A stretch of DNA of 64,000 bases. It comes from Tricholoma matsutake (Eukaryota > Basidiomycota > Agaricomycetes > Agaricales > Tricholomataceae). Positions within the stretch are counted from its first letter, which is position 1. Each line of letters opens with the position of its first letter. The stretch covers positions 868,001 to 932,000 of the forward strand of contig AP026540.1 in assembly GCA_026075535.2 (NCBI GenBank), written 5' to 3'. Under the pieces are notes generated by a model that was not told the DNA's origin, did no database searches, and saw only the letters and a program-made list of their open reading frames with translations. Shown here piece after piece: positions 9,089 to 20,127 of the stretch. Both the position numbers and the translations under genes were made by a program.

Positions 9089-12055
9089 AAATCTTCCCCA
9101 TAACTTGTGAGAAGATGAATTTGCTGCTAACTTGAACAGGAGACATACATGTTGACATAATATCTTGCCCAGTCTTCAGTCCAACCAAGAGGTCGGGCAA
9201 GTGTAGGCCCTGTAGTTGAAAGAAGATCAGTTGTTCCACCATCAGCAAAGCTAGGGATAAGGTGAGATCCACAAATGATGAATGATGGATCCAAAAAACC
9301 GAATGCAAAGGGATCTGTGTCAGGAACAAACCCAACCTTGGGAAGGCGTCCATACTGTCAACCAGATCTAAGCCCTGGCTCCATGCCCAGCCAATGCACC
9401 CAGAGAAATTCCATGTAACACCATGTAAATGGATCCCGGGCTTGTGGTCCAGTGTGTGTTACAGTAGCATGAAAGACTGCAAGGACTTCTGCATACCAAT
9501 ATGGATGGGAATTTGCATCTTTTTCAGGGGAGCGAACCATGACAAATGGATGACTCTTTGGGTTGATGGTGTCTGAATCACATCATACATCATAGGAAGT
9601 ATAATTGACTTTCAAGAGCTGGACATGGTAAATAGAGTTGCCAGCTATGCGGATCATATTGAATTCATCGGGAGTAAAAGATTCATGGGTGTCGCCGTCA
9701 AATTCTTCCTCAAGGAATCATCTGAGAAAGTGTTCTTGAAGCTTTGGTATGAAGTTCCAAACATTAAACAAGCTTATTACAGAAACAATTTTGGTAAGGT
9801 AACACAATCACACACCTTCTTTGCAGGGTCTGCAGGTTTATCCTTTGGTGGCATGACAAAAGAGAAAATATTGAGAGGCTTATTTCGAGACTGTGATATT
9901 GAATGATGAACTTCAGGGGGACTACAAGTGAGCTCTTCACGTTCCATGACATCAGCTGAGTCTTTGGTATTTTTGAGGACAGTACGACACTGGTACTGCT
10001 TTGTGACTTGCTTCATTGCGTCCTGCTTGTTTGTTCATCCATAAAGCATCTTAATTAACCAGTGTGCAAGCTCCCCCTGATTACTAGCATTCAGATCACA
10101 ATAGTGCAGAGTGAAGTGAAGAATTCACCAGCTGTGTTGAGTACAAATCTGTTGTGCCAAAGACATGGATAGAGCAAACATAGTCACCAAGGGCATGGAA
10201 TTTGTATGTGAATACATTCAAAGTCTTCAACTTTGGTTGCTTCTGCTTTCCCTTGGGAACTGATGAATTATTGGGCTCTCATGGGGCTGTTCGGGGGGTG
10301 GAGGTTGTTGGGTTTGAAATGTTGCCAGAATTCACAGAAGTGTTGTTTGGCACTAGAGAAGCTGGAGGAACAGAATTGGAAGGAGGTGCATTTTTGTTTG
10401 CTGCTGCTACTTTCTGTTGTGCCTGTCATCGAACATGTGCAGCAGCTTCACAAGGAAGTTCTTTGGTTGCAAACTGTGAACAGGTGATGTCACAGAAATT
10501 ACGCATTAATTGCCCAAATTCAATGGTGAGGTTTTCAAGGAGGGTGAGGCTGGAGTTGGTATGCATCCATGCCTTTGCAAGTTCATGCTATTCTGCTGTT
10601 CAGTAGACCAATTTCATAAGCTGTTTATTATGTGGCTCTTCAAGCAGGCCCTCAAATGCAGCTATAGCACACTTCAACACATTAGGTAAATTCTCTGAAG
10701 TTGAGATGAATAAATACCTGGAGAAGATCTTCATAATTGTGGGCTGCAAGTTTCTTCATCTCTGAAGCATTAGTCCCAAAGTGATGGATTGTATCAGTGC
10801 CAAAGGTGGGAATTGCTTGAAAACTATAGAACAATATTGAACCTTTGTGTAACACATGATTGAAGGAACCTACCATCTATCAAGTTCTGCCACCAGATCC
10901 CCTTGAGGTCCCGCTGCATACAGAAGTCAGATGAGATGAGTAAAGAGAGTTTTCCAGACACCAAGCTTGAACTCGTGTAGCAAATCAACTACAAGCATCT
11001 GAGATGGATTGAATGAGGTGTCATCAAAAGTCAAATGCTCAATGAAAGCATTCTATTCACAAGTGAGAAAGCACCCATTGAAGGTAAGGTATAATATATT
11101 TTACCATTGTGGGAACAGCTCAAACATCTTTGAGGAGCTAGTCCACCAGTGTCCCAGTAATCAAGACCGCCAACCTATAGATTGCATCACAAGCAACTTC
11201 AACCCTTCAGAACAAAAACTCTCAAATTGTCTGGCATGTGTTCTGGTCATGAGCCATTCCAAGCCTATCTAACTGAGATTTCACCACTAAACACCTTGGG
11301 CACGGGCATAGACTCTTGTCACGGATTGTCACAAGTAGAACTCTGGTTTGCGATGATGAGACAAATTCCAATACATATCTCTACAGACTTACTTCTCTGG
11401 ATAATCTGCAGAATAACTGAAAATGCGGGGATATACTTGATGCTCAATGCCATCAATGCATTTTATGACCATTCCATACTTGTATGCATGCATGAAGTCA
11501 TCATCAAGCAAGTATTTCCATACCACATGCATTGGCTCTTGCTGGCAGTAGGTAATGATCCCACTTTTCTGTGTATTCCATTTTTTATGAAACCTCGAAG
11601 CGAAGTCCTGGAATGAATCAGGCAACTGGAATTTTATCAGAAGGTGATTCAGGTTGGCCACAAAGGAAAAAACTACGGACAGATGGAATGTATGCAAGAT
11701 GATGCATCACACCAGAATTTGGCAGGCCACAAAAGTGCTTCGAGAGATTCCCCAGCATGAGGTAAATTGGCCAAGCCTTGGCCATACCAAAGTTGGTGAG
11801 ATGTGTTACATCAGATGAGAACATGATTGCAGCAACAACCTTCTCACATGTGCAATCAGCATCATTGGGAGGGACTGGTGAATGTTGTTGAATGTCTTCA
11901 TAAGCCTCCAGAAATGCATCAGATATATACAACTCGCCCATGATGCATTTGTCCTGCCCTATAACAGGTGATTTCTGGTGCATCTTGAATGGCAAGAAAT
12001 GGTAGTGGTGGACCAAAGGGTTGGCAAAGGCAGCATGAAGGACAGAGGTAATTTT

Positions 12056-12844
12056 TCAATACAGTAAACCTCGCACATTAAATTTCTGTGAAGGCTCATT
12101 CTTGTCACCCGATGGTATGTCGATGTCCATGGATGCTTCATGAAAGTCAGCAAAAAATGATGAATCACTTGAATCCACAGCTTTGTCAAGTGCCTTCTTG
12201 AATCGTGCATTCTCATGTTGGGCATCAAAGCTAGCTAGATCATCGACATGGAAGTCCAGTGCCAGAAGAACATCCTTCACTAAGCAATTAGCCTCTCCCA
12301 TGGACTTGGTGGCACTTCCAGAGTTGAAAAACTGCATGAGTTGATATATGGACATATTTGGGAAGGGCCATGGTGGGGAGTGATCTGTGTCAGGCTCAGA
12401 TGACACCGGCAGTGCAGCTTGATCCAATAGCAGTTTGTTTGCAAGTTCATTTGCACTCAGGATTGAATCTGGATCATATGATGGGCGGCAAGGATAGTCC
12501 CTCCAAATTCCAAAAGCATTCATAGCAGTCGCTAGACGGTCACAAACAATGAGTATAACATGTGGAAGAAAGCTCATTTCAAACTCTAGCAGTGCAGGTG
12601 CAGGTGCAGGTGGTTCTGGAGGCACATCACAAAACCGCTGTGGCAATATATAGTTTCGCTGGGGGTGACCTGCTTGTATTAGTTGGATGTGAGGTGACAG
12701 AGGTGGTGGTGGTGGTGAGGGTGATGGTAGCACAGTGTCAGGTGTTGGAGTGCGTGCCCCAGGCATATCAAAATCCATTGATGTGCCAGATTCATGCTCA
12801 TTGACAGCTGATGTGGACTCGGAGTTGATTGAATTTGATGTAGT
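12056..12844 (-). pseudogene. Plavaka exon 2, best-preserved frame
   Basis: An open frame of about 260 codons from the acceptor at 12845, reading TTSNSINSES, then MDFDMPGARTPTPDT, a polyproline run, and the Plavaka blocks listed in the parent entry. It ends at a stop near 12056, where a small shift leads into ITSVLHAAFANPLV. Confidence 0.75.
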
Positions 12845-13009
12845 CTACAAGACATCATTACTAATGGATACCAGCACAGTAACAGGGTAAGACATACCTT
12901 TGACTTCCTCTGTGACTTCAGCAATGCCTTCTTCTCGCTCTTTGCCGCATTTCGTTCTCTCCTGCATTGGAACTCCTGGTCGAGGTGTGTATTCCAAAGA
13001 GTACATGTT

Positions 13010-14264
13010 CATTTGTATAAGTTGAGTCCAGAATTTGTTGGAGAAATGAAATCACAGCCTCTAATGCATTCAAAACCCATCCCAGCAAGGAGGATAACAC
13101 ATAGATGCACAAAATGCAAACAGCAGGGTTTAGATCTGCATAAGACAGCATTGAAAAATCTGTGAATGGCCCGGGCACAGTCCTGAGGTGCCAACGGCAC
13201 AAAACCTTAAAGCGCATCGAAAAATATAATGGTATTCCATCTTGTAATACACAGAAACAGGGGTAGACCTGGCCAATTAGTTATAGCGCTTGGCAGAAGG
13301 TATATCTGTAAAAGTCATCAAGGTCAAACTTAACACATGGACCATCCATGTGACCAGATCACATCCATCAAAGTCATGATCATGGTTTGTTGAACGAAGT
13401 TGAACTCTCACTGCTTCCACCATGTTTCTCTCCCCCTGCCAAACTGTTATGATTTGCTTCTGCCACACATCTAACTTACCCATCCGTTCACCCATCCGTG
13501 CACCGATTGTTTTAACTACAAAAATCAGACTTACTGGGCCATCAACAGTGACTAATGACCTCTCGATCGAATTTCCAACTATAAAATACAAAATAAAATA
13601 AAGTAGCTTCCACCATGTGAGGACTCCCCTCCTTGTTGTGTTGCATTGTACCTTGCATTGTCCATTGGCTCCTTATTGTTTCAGCCATTCCTTTCCCTGC
13701 CATGTACTTATGTCAGCCTCTCCCTTTACCTGTACCTGTCCCCTCACAAGGTCTTTGGCTTGTGTGTCCTTGTCCACCTTGTCCCTATAAATTAGATCGT
13801 TAGTTTGAAAACTAAAACAGATTGAAAAAGAAAACAAAAATTTATGGTTCAGCCAGGAGGCCCATCATTGTTAGTGTCCCGCTTGTGTTCAGTGGCATCG
13901 CTGTTGGTGCTGTTGCCAGTGCTGGTGTCCTCTTCACATCCATCCTCTTGCACTGGTGGTGGTGGTGTTGTTGGTGGGTTTGTTGGTGGTGATGGTGCCA
14001 TTGGCCTCGTCTATATTGTATATGTAATCTGTAAAATGGTTGGTAGAAAAAGAAAAGAAACAAAAAAAGAAATGAGGGGCTCCAGAGCTCCTTGTTGTCA
14101 CTCACATCCCACCCACTGTACGCCTGTGCTGTTGGCCTTCTTGTCACCACCACCATTGGTGGTCAGTAGTGGTGGTGGTGGTATGTGGGGTTGGCCCCAT
14201 TGGTGTAAAATGGACATTAATAAAATAAAAACAAAGAAAAAATGAGAAAATAAAGGGAGGGCAC
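13010..14264. other. No gene seen; GTG/CAC-rich and AT-rich spacer
   Basis: Contains (GGT)n tracts near 13950-14000 and 14160-14180 and oligo-A runs. Frames here are compositional. No splice-consistent or domain-bearing reading was found. Confidence 0.4.
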
Positions 14265-14564
14265 TCAGGCAAGCCCCTCCCCATCCTTGCCCATTCTCTT
14301 GCATCTTGTGCATCTGTTGGGGCTGCCATTGGAAAGAAATGGCATTCCTAATAGAATGGGGAATGATAATCCCTTACTTACTTTCATCTTGTGGACTCCC
14401 AATTTCCATATCCCCTGGTCTGATTGCAGCTCCAATTTGACATATTCCTCACAGTTGATTTTCTGCTGGGTCAATGATGACATGTTATTTTCCTTTTTAG
14501 GGAGAGGATAACATTGGAGGCCAAGATGCTCGCAGAGTTCAAGGCTAATCACTGTGCAGGGCAA
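14265..14564 (-). pseudogene. G3 protease
   Basis: A gypsy-type aspartic protease directly after the G3 gag. The active site reads LMDIGC, where DSGC or DTGC is usual, at the end of the gag frame, and the shifted frame continues with TVISLELCEHLGLQCYPLP and later PILLGMPFLS, the second conserved protease motif. The Ser-to-Ile change next to the catalytic Asp and the frameshift argue that it is inactive. No reverse transcriptase follows, so the element is truncated here. Confidence 0.7.
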
Positions 14565-15607
14565 CCAATGTCCATCAGTGGATAGATTTTAATGGGAAAT
14601 TTGGTGATGAGGGGGCCAGTGGCATAGAGGGTAGGAAATAGATGTGATACAGTAAAGGGGACATCAGCAGGGAGAGGGATGTATGAGTCGGTTTCGTTGT
14701 CCTCCACCACTGCCTTTGTTGCCGCTGCTGGTGCCATGAGTGTGATGTATGTCTCGGCGTCGGGCCAGGTGTTGTCTGCCTTCATGGGACAGTCAGGGTT
14801 CTTGTGGCCGGTGTACAATTTCCGGCATTGTGTGCAGCTGGCATGTTTTTTGAGGATTGCCCATTCTTTGAGTGTGAGGGAAGGGAGGTGCTTCTTCTCA
14901 ACCTGTTTTGTTTTGTTGGGGTCAGCAGTGGGAGAGTTTCTCTTTGCTGGCGGGTCAGTGAGTTGAGAAAGTAGGTCTTTCTTCTCGCCACAGCATGTGG
15001 CACATGCAGCGGCAGAGGCGTCAACGAGTTTTTGGGTGCGTGCATCTTCTGCACACATGTGGTCATCACATTCCTTTACCTTGAGGGCCCAGGGGGCAAG
15101 TTCGGTGGCCAGGACAGGCTCGAGACTGATGTTGAGTCTCAAGTCAGGGTGGAGGTTGGATTGGAGCTGGTTTTTGAGTTTTGCCTTGGTCAGGGCCTTG
15201 GCCGGTGCAGGGGTGGCAAGGATGGCATTCAGGTTCTCAATCTCAAATTTCCAGTCAATGAAGATCTGGTCACCTTGTGATGAGGAGAGGATGGTTTTGA
15301 GGATGTCATGGGCCCAGTTCTTCTCCAGGATGAGTTGGGAGAGCTCACCAAGGTAACCATCCAGGGAGAGGGCATCAATCCAAGTTTGGTCAGCTTGGTA
15401 CCATGCCACAAGGCGAGGTTCAAACATGCCCTCAGTGGTGTAGCTGACGATTTCATCATCTGTCTTCCCACCGTGCTTCTTGGAGTGTTTGCATGCGAGG
15501 GTCCACAGTTGCATAATGAGAGGGGTGATTTTTCCGGTGGTGAGCATTGGGCATTCCTTCATCTTTGTGACCTTCACTTTGGTGAGGGGTTGTGTGGAGG
15601 GTGGCAT
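14549..15607 (-). CDS. G3 gag (352 codons, open)
   Basis: A gypsy-like Gag with a helical capsid region (FEPRLVAWYQADQTWIDAL, IFIDWKFEIENLNAI), a lysine-rich linker and a zinc-knuckle-like CTQCRKLYTGHKNPDCPM. The frame without its first Met extends upstream to about 15790 through NHPNYRATPPAARTK, so the true start is probably further out. It would assemble particles and bind element RNA. Its neighbours are protease downstream and LTR-like sequence upstream. Confidence 0.75.
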   Translation of the reverse strand: MPPSTQPLTKVKVTKMKECPMLTTGKITPLIMQLWTLACKHSKKHGGKTDDEIVSYTTEGMFEPRLVAWYQADQTWIDALSLDGYLGELSQLILEKNWAHDILKTILSSSQGDQIFIDWKFEIENLNAILATPAPAKALTKAKLKNQLQSNLHPDLRLNISLEPVLATELAPWALKVKECDDHMCAEDARTQKLVDASAAACATCCGEKKDLLSQLTDPPAKRNSPTADPNKTKQVEKKHLPSLTLKEWAILKKHASCTQCRKLYTGHKNPDCPMKADNTWPDAETYITLMAPAAATKAVVEDNETDSYIPLPADVPFTVSHLFPTLYATGPLITKFPIKIYPLMDIGCPAQ

Positions 15608-15879
15608 TTTGGTTCGAGCGGCAGGTGGTGTGGCCCGGTAGTTGGGATGGTTAATTGTGATGGTTGGTGTACTTTCATCAGTGGACGAGTCAGTATCAGT
15701 GTTTGGTGGTGATGGTGGCGGTGATCGGCGGATGTGCCAGCACTTTCATTGTGTGGTTGGTAGTGTCTCAAATTTGGCTGGTTGGCCAGAATCCTGTAAA
15801 CTTCTTCTCGTGCTCCTGGTGAGGAGTGGGATGGGGGTGGAAGGTTGCCAAGACAGGGTTCGGTAGGTGAAGAAAGTTG

Positions 15880-16708
15880 TCGGTGTCAAAAAAAAAGTGG
15901 AAGGATGCTGAGTTTGGCAGCCTACACTAGACTTAGGTTTACTAAAAGACAGGATCAAATTACTTTGTTGCATGGAAGTAGGAACCATAAGTTACTACAA
16001 ATAAAAGAATAGGAAGTTACTATACCTTCATTCATGGAAGTAGGAACAAAGGTTAAGGAATAAAAAATAAGTAATATATAAGAAAAAGATTGACCGTGTA
16101 GGTAAAAGGCCACATCAAGCGTAGTGTGTGATTTGGGAAGGCTGCATCAGGCGTAGTCCCAAAATAGGAAGGTACCACATCAATAGGATAATGTTGGCAC
16201 TGCTGGATGTGGATAGAAGGGTAATAAGGATGTATGGTGCCGTTGCCAGGATGTATGTCGCCAGTTGTTGTTGTTGTATTCACTGGTGGCTGTGCCGGCG
16301 GCGAGGGCGATTGTGTCAGCAATGTGTGTGGCTGTGTCGGCGCCGTGGGAGTGTGTTGGCAGCGTAGGGTGGCCATAACTCACTGTAGCACAGACATTGG
16401 TATATCTGGTGTTGGTGAGTTGTTTATGCGCCATAGGTGGCTATGCTATCGCCGGTGGCGAGGGTGGTTGTGTTGGCGATGTGTGTGGCTGTGCCTGGTG
16501 TAGTAATGTAATACAGACATTGGTATGTCTGGTGTTGGTGAGTTGTTTATGTGCCATAGGTGGCTGTGCTATTGCAGATGGCTGTGTCGGCAGCAAGGGT
16601 GGTTGGGTCGGCAATGTGTGTGGCGTGCCAGTGCTGTGGAAGTGTGTAACAGCGGCATAGGTAAATTAACTTGTCGTAATGTCGTGAGTCTGTGGGGCCA
16701 GACTTACA
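15880..16708 (-). repeat. Probable 5' LTR region of G3
   Basis: On the minus strand the segment starts TGTAAGTCTGGCCCC at 16708 and leads to the G3 gag. A related start, TGTAAGTCTGG, occurs at 58773. The inner boundary and the primer-binding site are not clear, and no second LTR is seen, so this is inferred. Confidence 0.35.
16270..16650. repeat. Minisatellite, unit about 123 bp
   Basis: CAGACATTGG followed by TGGTGTTGGTGAGTTGTTTA recurs at 16391 and 16514, with a partial earlier unit. The units hold GTGTGTGGCTGTG cores. It lies within the presumed LTR of G3. Confidence 0.6.
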
Positions 16709-16775
16709 GAAGAAATTTCTAGAGAAACCTGCAGGGAAATTGATGCTGAACCCCATACCAAAAGTGCAATGGCAA

Positions 16776-17367
16776 TAGCATTTAAAGGTCCAGTTCAGTC
16801 CGTTTTTTTTGCCCCATTTGGATGAACTGCAATCGCAGCCAGTTGCCTATTATGGATTATGGTAAGACCCAAAAAAACCGGACTGAACTGCAAAAAACTA
16901 GTCCAAAGTGGTTTGATCCAGTTTAAACTGCAGTTCAGTCATAACCAGTTCAAACTGACTAAAACTGGTCTTCTCATAGTATTTAGTACATAAGACCAGT
17001 TGTAAACTATAGTATATAGTGTATATTAGTTGACAATAAAGGTTTTATGGTGATAACAATCCTCTATATCTCAAAAAACACAACTACAAGATGTCATGCA
17101 AGTTAGATTTTGCAGTAACATATTGTTTTAGCCATAGCACATGTGGTTCTGGACTGTTTCTCTTCAAAATATGGTCAAAAGATGCGTATTTACAAGGAGT
17201 ACATTGTGGCAGTTCTAACCGACTCGAACTGGTCTTTATTGGCTCGGTTTGGAGCAGTTCCTCCATCTGGGGAAGCCCAAACTGCAACTGATGGTCTGGT
17301 TTTTGTGGTTCAGCCCGGTTCAGTTGCAGTTTTTTTCCGGTTCTATGAACCGGAACTTTAAACACTA
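16776..17367. mobile_element. X: hAT-like non-autonomous element (592 bp)
   Basis: The ends TAGCATTTAAAGGTCC and CTTTAAACACTA are imperfect inverted repeats (consensus TAGTGTTTAAAGG). Flanks AATGGCAA and CATGGCAA form a 7-of-8 target duplication. The subterminal regions are filled with CCAGTTCAGTCC and ACTGGTC units. There is no transposase frame. Confidence 0.75.
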
Positions 17368-17505
17368 CATGGCAAGACATATCCATAGATTTTATTATGG
17401 GACTGCCTGAAGCTCAGGGATAGGATACTACATTTGTAGTATGCAACCGCTTTACAAAAGAGGTCCATATTATTCCTACCAGTATGGAAACCTCATCATT
17501 AGGCA

Positions 17506-17925
17506 GAGTGTTTAAAGGTCCAGTCTGGTCCTGTTTTTGACTTCCAAATGGGGCAACTGGCAACCACAACTGGTCTAGGACTGACACAGACATTGGGGGA
17601 CTGCAACCGGACCATGTAGGACTGGTCCTAATTGGTCCATGGACTGAAAAAGACTGGTTCTGAGTCCTGACCAGTCTTTTGCTGTAAAATCTTCCATAGG
17701 ATAACCCATATGTATCTCAACAATTATAACCAATACCTTATATATATTATATTGACAAATAGATATTGTAATCTCCCATAGATTGGTCCAACTTTGAAGG
17801 AATTCTGCCAAGGTTTGACTGAGATATGACCAAAACCAAAAGGACATGCATTCAAGTTGTGGTTTGTAGTTCATAATTTGTAGTTTGTAGTCACAACTCA
17901 TTTTGGCTGTTAAATCCATAAAATC
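17506..17925. mobile_element. Y: one end of an X-like element
   Basis: It starts GAGTGTTTAAAGGTCCAGTC near 17506, followed by ACTGGTCC-type repeats. The opposite end is not visible. It is followed directly by G2 RNase H coding sequence. Confidence 0.5.
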
Positions 17926-17927
17926 AC

Positions 17928-18280
17928 ATGGTACAGATGGGCAGACAGAGAGAAATTCACCCAGTCACTTTCCATTCCCGCTCCTTTAATCCCACTGAAC
18001 TAAACTGTGATACACATGATAAAGAACTCCTGCCATCTTTGAAGCCTTCAAATATTGGCAGCAATAACTCAAAGGTTCTGAAAACCCGGTTGATGTGGTC
18101 ACAGATCACAAAAATCTTGAATATCTCAGCACTACAAATTCCTGACCCACTGACATGCAAGATGGTTGGAGTATCTTTCACAGTTCAATTTAGTCATCCG
18201 CTTCCACCCCAGAAAATTGGGGGCAAAACCAGATGTGCTCACAAGACATTGGGACATCTACTGCAAAGGGGGAAATAGTG
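17928..18280 (+). pseudogene. G2 gypsy RNase H
   Basis: HPVTFHSRSFNPTELN, then THDKELL, are hallmark motifs of gypsy RNase H. The following ITKILNISALQIPDP reads as a decayed form of the usual HKNLEYF region. Stops and shifts follow. It is the 5' remnant of G2, whose reverse transcriptase is not visible in the window. Confidence 0.75.
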
Positions 18281-18299
18281 ACTGTGCCTCCATGAACCC

Positions 18300-18758
18300 C
18301 ACAAATGTCTGACCCATCTTCACCCGAGAACAATTCATCTCATCCCTCCACACCATGTACCTCACAACACCCATCACCTGGCAAGCAGTAATCATGGATG
18401 TCGGGAAACTCCACAATGACATCTGCACCTCCCTACCTCTTGACCCGCTATCATCCATTTATCTTCTGACACCTTCCAACTCCAACTGTACCATAGACAA
18501 GGCAGGATTTCTCTACCCCTTTGGCTGGATTTACATTCTGGATGTTGCTGATCTCCACCTCAAGGTCCTGCAGTACAAACATGATCATATCCTCTCTGGT
18601 CACTTTGGACAAAACAAAACCCTACAGCTTGTCCAATGCAAATATGTCTGGCCAAACCTCTGCACATTCATACAGGATTTCTGCAAGTCTTGTACCACTT
18701 GCAAGCGATCCAAGTCATCTCAACACAAACCTTATGGGTTCCTGAAGCAACTTCCAGT
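18300..18758 (+). pseudogene. G2 integrase, zinc-binding domain
   Basis: HILSGHFGQNKTLQLVQ, then YVWPNLCTFIQDFCKSCTTC, is the H2C2 finger of a gypsy integrase. The frame ends at KQLP, where Z inserted. The catalytic core resumes at 30185 (ERPWNSISMDFIEQLP), so the two halves belong to one gene. Confidence 0.8.
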
Positions 18759-18999
18759 GTAACTGTGGCAGCAGAGCCCACAGCAGAGTCCATAGCAGAG
18801 TCCACAGCCAGAGTCTGGCATTTCCCTTAGTGGTCACATGACCTTGTAGATAGACACACATATGTGTAGATAGAGATTCATCTTTGGCTTGTCCATGTCT
18901 GCATCGTCTCATGTCTAGTAGTAGATATGAGCCATTCTTGGCTGCATCCATCTAGTAGTAGATGCATCCACATTTGGGAGGTCAGACTAGCTGCCTCCA
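18759..18999 (+). repeat. Z 5' LTR
   Basis: It matches 29976-30184 in long blocks (CAGCCAGAGTC, GGCATTTCCCTTAGTGGTCA, CATCTAGTAGTAGATGCATC). It ends CCTCCA. Its start resembles the W LTR start, GTAGCCGTGGCAGTAG. Confidence 0.8.
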
Positions 19000-19001
19000 T
19001 C

Positions 19002-19019
19002 TGGTGACAACTGGGAATT
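19002..19019 (+). promoter_or_regulatory. Z primer-binding site
   Basis: TGGTGACAACTGGGAATT begins 2 bp after the LTR. The same TGGTGACAAC follows the W 5' LTR on the other strand (21944 downward). TGG pairs with the CCA end of a tRNA; which tRNA is not determined. Confidence 0.6.
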
Positions 19020-19037
19020 TGAATGCAACACATACAG

Positions 19038-19266
19038 TGGAGCCATGCAGTCTCTCAGGGTCTTGTCTACTACTAGATGAGACAGTTCGGACAGGGCTCA
19101 CATCTACTACTAGACGCGAGTCAGAAAGGACATGGACAAGCAAAGATGAATTTCTATCTGCACACATGCATCTCTATCTACAATGTCATGTGACCACTAA
19201 GGGGAATGCCAGACTCTGGCATAGCTCTGCTATGGACTCTGCTATGTGCGCTACTGCCACGGCTAC
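19038..19266 (-). repeat. W 3' LTR
   Basis: Shares long blocks with 21947-23255 (TCTCAGGGTCT, CATCTACTACTAGAC, GGACATGGACAAGCAAAGAT). It is inverted relative to the Z 5' LTR 40 bp away, so the two form a large imperfect palindrome (18759-19266). Confidence 0.75.
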
Positions 19267-19540
19267 ATGTGCCCCTCCTCCAAATAGCAACACCCTCATT
19301 GTGATCTCAACTCAGAGAATGAAAAGATGCATATGTATGTACAAGGCACCAATGCCTTACCCTCACCTTGGCCCATGTACCCCAGGAGGCATGTCCATGA
19401 CAATCGCTCCCCCTAAGGCCTGACACAGAAACATCATTTAGGGTCACTGGTATCATTCTAAAACCTTGGTTGGTGTGGTGGTTCAATTTTGAGTGGTGGT
19501 GGTTGAGAGTTGTCAAGGTCAGGAATTGTGTTGCTTGGCC

Positions 19541-20014
19541 TCAGGTAGGCACTAGGTGGGAACTGGATGGTTGGTGTTGGAGATGCTCAGCAATGGCTCT
19601 GACCAGCTCTGGGTCAATGAGGCTAGGTAGTCCATCATGTTCGGCATCATGAAAGGCTGTCAATGATAATTGATGGGCCTGTAAAGTCCACGTTGTTACA
19701 GTGCCAATGGCCACTATAACCCACAGAAAAAGGAAGAGCGCAAACCCTCCCCAGAACCATCTTTGAGAAGAGGTGTTTGTGTCAGGTATGTCAGTGATCA
19801 TGGGAGTGTGGGATGATAGAAGTGGAAATAAAATAAAATCAGGACTCAGCTCTGGTATATATACATGAGTCGGGGTCTGAATATAGCCGATGTCAGTCAA
19901 CAGCCAGGGTTGATTGCAGTCTTGACTCAGGGGTCTGATGCCACTACAGGGTATGCCGGACTGTGATACAGGTACTGCTGCCATGGCTACATGTGCCCCT
20001 CTCCACAATGGCAA
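19541..20014 (-). CDS. W ORF2: predicted single-pass membrane protein, unknown
   Basis: About 148-157 codons; the likely first ATG is the one in VAMAAVPVSQSG. A single strong hydrophobic segment, WGGFALFLFLWVIVAIGTV (about residues 87-105), precedes a C-terminal part of about 45 residues (AEHDGLPSLIDPELVRAIAE) rich in helix formers. The N-terminal part is polar with scattered Pro and Cys. I do not recognise the family. There is no signal of a viral fusion protein. It lies downstream of ORF1 and before the polypurine tract. A second purine tract plus LTR-start-like sequence lies at its 5' edge (19977-20006). Confidence 0.45.
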   Translation of the reverse strand: MPLWRGAHVAMAAVPVSQSGIPCSGIRPLSQDCNQPWLLTDIGYIQTPTHVYIPELSPDFILFPLLSSHTPMITDIPDTNTSSQRWFWGGFALFLFLWVIVAIGTVTTWTLQAHQLSLTAFHDAEHDGLPSLIDPELVRAIAEHLQHQPSSSHLVPT

Positions 20015-20127
20015 TGTCCTCGTTGCCTCTAAACTCTATACAAAAGGAAACAAAGAAAATGATGTCTCAAGATCTAGTAATGATATATGCAGTAGAAATA
20101 AAATAAAATGAAAAAGGCTCATCATGG

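Larger units (their letters stand above)
8820..13005 (-). pseudogene. Plavaka (CACTA/EnSpm-like) transposase, decayed
   Basis: Read on the minus strand in several frames, this follows the order of Plavaka proteins of Agaricomycetes. Exon 1 (12898-about 13000) is basic and helical. A GT-AG intron is at 12845-12897. Then come a proline-rich N-terminus ending in the characteristic FCDVPPEPPAPAPALLEFE, the block GIWRDYPCRPSYDPDS (near 12500), the catalytic-domain block FSSDVTHLTNFGMAKAWPIY (near 11800), LLDDDFMHAYKYGMV (near 11490), a CPCPRCLV zinc motif (near 11300), LVVDLLHEFKLGVWK (near 10990), FGTNASEMKKLAAHNYEDLL (near 10760), YKFHALGDYV (near 10200) and an acidic C-terminus. Many stops and shifts make it dead. 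I cannot identify its terminal inverted repeats; G1 sits at its 3' end. Confidence 0.85.

Noticed and set aside
8815..9090. Met/Arg-rich minus-strand ORF
   Set aside because: It is the out-of-frame shadow of the acidic Plavaka C-terminus.
19541..20014. Envelope-like gene in W
   Set aside because: One hydrophobic segment alone is not evidence for an envelope protein; no signal peptide, cleavage site or fusion motif is visible.
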